Part shown: in pieces, positions 20,801-25,764 of the stretch
Position numbering within the stretch: position 1 is the stretch's first letter
Layout of the letters: the number at the start of each line of letters is the position of its first letter
Origin: Klebsormidium nitens
Taxonomy: Eukaryota > Streptophyta > Klebsormidiophyceae > Klebsormidiales > Klebsormidiaceae
Reading direction: 5' to 3'
DNA: 25,764 bases
Assembly (NCBI GenBank): GCA_000708835.1
Contig: DF237833.1
Coordinates: 1-25,764 of the forward strand
Notes under the pieces: generated by a model
The model's input: the letters and a program-made list of their open reading frames with translations, nothing else
What the model was told of the DNA's origin: nothing
Databases searched by the model: none
Position numbers and translations under genes: made by a program

Positions 20801-23800
20801 TCCCTGTGTGCGCTCCAGGCTGGCCCTCGACATCATCTGCCTGCGAAGTCTTTTCTTACTGCGCGTCTGTCTGCCAGGCGGAGGAGCTCGAGAGGGCGGA
20901 GCCAGCAAGGCCGGCCGAGGGGGCGGCGACTGACCTGGCGGATGCGGCAACCCAGCCGTCAGCAGGTGGGGGCACACGGCCCCGCTCCAATCACTCTGCC
21001 TGTGCCTTTAACGTCAGTTGAGCTGCTGGCAAAAAGGACTGTGTGGCACCACATGAGCTACCCCAAGGGCACAACTTCGAGTTCGGAGCTTTGCGAGAAC
21101 CAGGTTCTGGCGGTGATGACAACACGAAAGGAGAAAGGGTAGGTCCCAAGTGGAGTCCGTGATGCTGGACGTCTTCCCTGCAGTCATGTGAACTTTCTCT
21201 TTATGCCTTACATCAGACTGAGCTCGCAGAGCAAGCATTGATCGTCACACCTCGGCCTTCCCTTGTGCAGCGGGCGCTGCTCTGCAGACGGCAGTGGAGG
21301 GCGCCACCACGCGCCTCGTGTCACTCCAGCAGGCAGTCTCTGCCACGTGGCACTCCCTGGGCCCGGCTGCGTTGGCGGCGCTCAAGGCGTCGGCTGCAGG
21401 AGGTGGAGCGGCCGCCAAGACGTGGGGCAGGCAGCTGCCAGGGGAGCAAGAGAACGCCAGCCCCTCGCACAGCCGGCACCGTGAGCCGCTGCCTTTCCTT
21501 TGCCGCACATGGTCCAAAGGCTCAAGAGTCACAACAGACAAGAGGGCGCGGCAGCTTTGTCCAAGTCCTGCGCAATGAAGCAGGACCACGTGCTCCCATC
21601 TGCTGCATCTCATCTGCTCCAAGACTCTAATACATCATGATGCGGTGCCGATTCACGTCGTCCCATGGATCATCGACGGCTTCTCCTACTACGAAGAAGG
21701 TCAGAGTAAGATATCGTTTGTTGCAGCGACCATTTTCCCCTCATTTCGTCTTTGGCCAGGCTCGGAGGGCCGTTGCACTTCTCCTGCTCACCGAGTCGCC
21801 CGTCCCTTCGTTGTGCAGCTCCCCGCGGCGCCGCTCTCCGCGCTTCCCTGGGCTCCTGCAGCCCCGGCCTGCGCGTCCCGCCCCTCTCGCGCTCCGCGGA
21901 CGGCCTCCCCTCCCCGGCCGGCAGCGCCTGGAGCCGGTGGACCGGGGGGACCACCCCGCACGGCCGGCACGCGGGAGACGCGGAGGCGGCGCTGCCGGGC
22001 GGGGTGGCGGCCGCGGTGCGGCGCGCGGTGGAGCACATGGCCAGGCAGGACGCGAGCGGCCACGGCGGGGCAGCGGCGCAGCTGATGGCGGAGCTGGAGC
22101 ACGCCGCAGCCAAGGTGGGAGGCACGCGCACCGCAAGGAGCCAGGCCCGATATGAGCGGGCAATCGCAGTCCGCGCCCGTGAGATTACAGGCCGTTGTAG
22201 GGCGATCCGAGATGGCATCGAGCGGCCGGTTGTAGTCGTCGCGCTCGTGAGAGATACCTAAACTTTGCTGGCAGTCGCGAAAGGCAAACGTGAACCACTT
22301 CTGTGTCTCGTAGGGGTCCGGGGTGCAGCCGCCCAGCCCTCTTGCTTTTTCGAGAGGGTCACAGGCCCCGCCTTGGCTTTGATCCTCGTGGGCAGCACCT
22401 TGCTTGTATTCCTCTGCTGCGGGCGTGGTCCCCCACTGACTGTGTTGGCGTTGCGATGGCAGGCGACGGGCATGGAGGCGCAGCTTGCAGCGTTGCAGGC
22501 GCAGCTGGCGGCCGTCCGAGACGAGGACGCGAGCGCGCAGGTGAGCACACGGCAGAGACCGCAAGGGGATCAGTGCAGTCAAGACGTTCGTGCGATACAT
22601 GCGTGTCTGCCGTCGAGGCCTTCAACATCGAGGAGGTCCGACTGGAAAAGAACTCAGCCGAGAAGACTGGCAGAGACCGTGTGTAATTTTCGGGTCTCAA
22701 GCGTAGGAATTTTTGTGACGGTAGTGGTGGGTTGGTGTGCAGGTGCGGCTGGCGGCGGAGGCGCGCGGGCTGGCGGGCGAGGTGGCGGTGCGCGACTGCG
22801 CCATCGGGCAGCTGCGGCGGAGCCACGCCGTCGTGGTGGCCGCAAAAGACGCGGAGCTGACGCGGCACCGCCAGCAGGTACGCACCGCACAGCTGCGGCA
22901 GGCCGGGACACAGCAGAAACAGCTGTGCCCCGTCAGTAAAAGACAGCGAAAGCGTCGAGAGCGCAAATATTTGCTCCAGGGGAAGCCCCGCCTGGTCGCG
23001 CACGTGCCCCCAGGCGAACTGTCAGAGTGACACGCGAGCAGGTGAAGGGCGCTCGAAAATTGATTGGCCACGTGGTGCTTTCTTCTGCTGCCAGGTGGCG
23101 GCGCTGCGCGAGGAGCTGCAGCAAGCGGAGGCCCTGCTGGAGCTGGCGTGGACCGGGGAGCCAGGGGTGCTGGGGACGGCGACGCCGGGAGCGGGCTGCA
23201 ACAAGGCCGCCGAACTCGACCGGCTGTGGCAGCAGGTGAGGCGGGGGGAGACGTGCGTCCGCCCGACCTTGCGCCTCTTCTGCCGAGCGGTATCGCAGAG
23301 GCTCCTAGTGGACTCTGGTGATGGCGTTGAACGGACAAGGTGCGGTCTCTTTGAACGGGAAGGCAATCTTTCGAGAGCCGCAGTCCTGGCCTGCGCCTAC
23401 CCGCCTGCCCGCGTCTCCCACGGACTTGCCCCGCATCCGATAGCAAGTGAGTCTCTCTCTAAGTTACATTCTGGCCCTCTCCCCAGGAGCTGTCCCTGCC
23501 CCCGTGCGGGCCGGCCCTTCCGCACGCGCCCCCTCCTGCGCAGCCCCTCAAATGTACGCCCCGGGATGCGTGCGACGCCGCACCGTTGAGCGAACCTGCC
23601 AGCGCCTGCCAGGCCTCGCTGGGGGGGACCGAGGCCGACTCCTCGTCAGGCGGACCCCGCGTCAGGGACGAAAGCGCGGCTGCCGTGCAGCACTCGGGGC
23701 CCTCACTCGAGCTGACGGCTAGAGATGCCTGGCGGGAGGAAGGCTCGGCCCTTGGCAGGGACGGGAAAGCCCGGCACTGCGATGTGCGCGCCCCGGCGCA

Positions 23801-23894
23801 TGATTCCTTGTCCAGGAAGACTGGTCGGAATGGAGGGGACGCGCCCAGCAGGAAGGACGACGACGGGGCCCCGAAAAGAAGGCGGTGGATATAG
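17888..23894 (+). CDS. Uncharacterised, probably nuclear, Ala/Pro-rich coiled-coil protein, 13 exons
   Basis: The exons are 17888-18610, 18892-18990, 19177-19320, 19577-19969, 20195-20332, 20586-20657, 20878-20965, 21271-21480, 21819-22114, 22463-22540, 22743-22877, 23095-23235 and 23487-23894. Introns are GT-AG, 186-348 bp; ten are phase 0 and two are phase 1. The product is about 974 aa. I do not recognise the family. The N-terminal 241 residues are low in hydrophobics and hold basic clusters RKRRR (107-111) and PRKVKK with following ARR (175-185). Residues 275-370 include a Pro-rich linker. Helical Ala/Leu/Arg-rich stretches follow, and the strongest heptad-like coiled coil is at about 705-815 (GMEAQLAALQAQLAAVRDED, VAALREELQQAEALLEL). 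The acidic-basic tail ends in PKRRRWI, an NLS-like terminus. No catalytic motif, membrane segment or signal peptide is seen. A structural, chromosome or cytoskeleton role is possible but unproven. The ATG at 17888 is the first in a frame that is open upstream only by chance. Confidence 0.78.
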
Positions 23895-25130
23895 GCGAGG
23901 CGCAAGGAGGCTGGTGCGAGAGAGTGGCGGGGTCCTTCTCCGTTGGACGAGATTGTACACACATGGCGGGTAATGACCGCCGGCGAGGACCATAAGGAAC
24001 GTGGGCACGTTCCAGTAGTCACAAATGCCCCTTTTGAGTTTCTTTGAAAGTTATAAATGATCCTTCCTCCCTCAGTGATATTGCGCTTTGGTGCCCTGAA
24101 TCAACTTGAGACGATGGCCATGGATTTCACTTGAATAATGGGAAGCTTGTTGTCATGTCGAGCACTTGGGGCTCATTTGCATCATGCATATTACAAACTC
24201 ATGTTGTGCCACGCCTACTGCCAACGTTGGTTCAGGTGCCGCTTCCGTCCAAGCAAATCTCGTTCCCAAGTTCTCAGGCCAATCTACAGGCATGGCAAAC
24301 ATCATTAGGAATTGCTCCAGTGATGTAACATAACCGTTTGTTGAAGGGACGTATTTGGTACTTATTCCTGGCGCCAAGGATATCGATTGTCTGAAAACGA
24401 TGATGGATATCTACATAATCAACGTTGAATCACCTCCGGCCAAGCCAAGACAACGTATGCTGCGTTGTTGTCTTGGGAATCAGTCTGATATGTCTGCGAT
24501 ATACCCAATGCGTACATTGTCACATGTAGATTCTCATGCACCGCATGCAGTTGACTCATACATAACTGGACAAATGACCTGTTGAAGTGTACTGAATGGT
24601 CGTACGCGGGAAATTGAAACTCGTAATGTAGGCGAAATGCACAGATGACATGATTCGTCAAGTCCAAAACTCTAAACAAGCTGGAGTAGTATGCCATTAA
24701 CAGCCTTTTAACATGATCGTGGCTTTGGTTTGGCTAGTGCAAAAACAATGCAGTCGAACTTTCTCAATTGAATTTGAGAAAGTTGGCCCCGGTGCAAATT
24801 TGCCTCCAACCACCAGTACGACATGAAGATGCATAGTATGTACCATGTGCAAGGCTACTATGCTCGTGTGACTTGATTAGATCTCCATCGATCTACGAAA
24901 ATTGCTTCCGATGTGAATAGCACAGTGTCCGTCATGCTTTGGATCCCAATCAGACTCCCCTTTAAGGGGAAGTCTAATAATAGTGATTTCCAGGTCGACC
25001 AGGTTCAAAGTAGCATATTGTCAATCTGTCAATGCTGATAATTTTTTGTACGGATGCTAGCCATTTCCATTGGAGTTTGATATTGCTTTGAAGAGGCTAC
25101 ATAGGACCATGTCTAAAAGTTGGCTATTTC

Positions 25131-25166
25131 AGTGCAAGACTACTGGTCAAATAGTAGTCTTGCACT
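25131..25166. repeat. Perfect 14-bp hairpin
   Basis: AGTGCAAGACTACT is followed by an 8-base loop and then AGTAGTCTTGCACT. This is a strong perfect stem that could be a foldback end, the remnant of a MITE, or a structured RNA element. No flanking duplication is seen. Confidence 0.9.
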
Positions 25167-25328
25167 ATTTGATCGTTCCAAATAAAGCGCCGGGACTCTG
25201 AGGCACGCCGTCTTGAATTCGGATAAGGTGCAATGTTCATGTTATGTATATGCATGGAGTACACGCTTTCAAAGCGGTGATATAGACTCTTCGATGCTGT
25301 CTTCCCGACATGGGCCTCCGAGAAACTT

Positions 25329-25414
25329 ACAGCAACGTGCACAGCAACGGCAGTGACAGGAGGAAGTGTCACTTTAGGAGGAAGTGACATAGTGACAGCA
25401 ACGTGCACAGCAAC
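25329..25414. repeat. 20-bp direct repeats flanking a small inverted repeat
   Basis: The 20-mer ACAGCAACGTGCACAGCAAC occurs at 25329-25348 and 25395-25414. Between the copies is the inverted AGTGACA..TGTCACT, plus a duplicated AGGAGGAAGTG word. The whole is a small compound repeat with no coding content. Confidence 0.85.
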
Positions 25415-25764
25415 TCACACAGCAATTGAGCCATGCATGGTGGGACGTCGTACCTATTAAAATCGTGGTACCGCGGTACATGTCGGCCACATGCCATGCA
25501 TGGGACCGGAGGTCACCTGCCAGCCGTGACCGGACCGTGACCGTCTGCAGGTGTGTGAATCTACCTAGCTAATTATTTAACCTGATACCGTCACGGTAGT
25601 GCACATTGGTGCAATGCTGTGCGTTGGTGCACAACATTGCTGTGCTACATAGGTAGTACAGTATGACTTGCCCTGAGCGTGAGCTGGTGCCAACTGGCAA
25701 CCGGTGCCAGAAGATCGTCTAGCTTCTGGGAGTTTCCAGACCCGTTTCTGAACTGCCGCCTCAT

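Larger units (their letters stand above)
23895..25764. other. Intergenic, repeat-containing, no convincing gene
   Basis: This is the 3' flank of the coiled-coil gene followed by AT-richer sequence. The longest frames are on the minus strand (24697-24419, 92 codons; 24377-24153, 74 codons). They are adjacent and look slightly protein-like, but I recognise no family, find no exon structure and cannot exclude chance. From 25120 on there are hairpins and short repeats. Palindromes such as GTACCGCGGTAC (25468-25479) cluster near the right edge. Confidence 0.5.

Noticed and set aside
21788-22600. Minus-strand open frame of about 270 codons opposite exons 9 and 10 of the coiled-coil gene
   Set aside because: GC-rich coding DNA often leaves the antisense strand open. 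The plus strand has splice sites and phase continuity here, and the antisense translation is Arg/Pro/Gly-rich without motifs.

Overview
This window is nuclear DNA from a photosynthetic eukaryote of the green lineage. Every gene is split by GT-AG introns. Base composition is roughly balanced and the genes are widely spaced. One protein is a plant-type vacuolar cytochrome b561, one is a plant/DTX-type MATE transporter, and one is a cyanobacterial-type plastid membrane protein behind a transit-peptide-like leader. A streptophyte alga (for example a Klebsormidium-like organism) would fit, but the sequence alone cannot fix the species.

Four multi-exon genes can be assembled by joining exons in phase. 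From left to right they are: (1) a cytochrome b561 on the minus strand (391-3850, 4 exons, about 297 aa) with all four heme-ligand histidines; (2) a complete MATE efflux transporter on the plus strand (6653-11946, 9 exons, about 547 aa); (3) a plastid-type DUF2232/YybS-like membrane protein on the minus strand (14083-16992, 7 exons, about 398 aa); (4) a large coiled-coil, probably nuclear protein of unknown identity on the plus strand (17888-23894, 13 exons, about 974 aa). Genes 3 and 4 are divergent and share an upstream region of about 0.9 kb. Genes 2 and 3 are convergent. The genes do not form a pathway. Gene 1 moves electrons from ascorbate across an endomembrane, gene 2 exports organic solutes or cations, gene 3 sits in the plastid, and gene 4 probably works in the nucleus.

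The space between genes is rich in repeats. Between genes 1 and 2 there is a 51-bp near-perfect palindrome, a degenerate repeat family with at least four partial copies, a hAT-like MITE with a clean 8-bp target-site duplication nested inside one of those copies, and a second 202-bp element with 19-bp perfect inverted ends. Between genes 2 and 3 lie a decayed coding segment (minus strand, in one frame, with six stops) and a third foldback element with 39-bp imperfect ends. The last 1.9 kb holds a strong hairpin and short direct and inverted repeats but no convincing gene.

Exon boundaries were placed by eye from splice consensus, reading phase and protein-family continuity. They have not been tested against transcripts.
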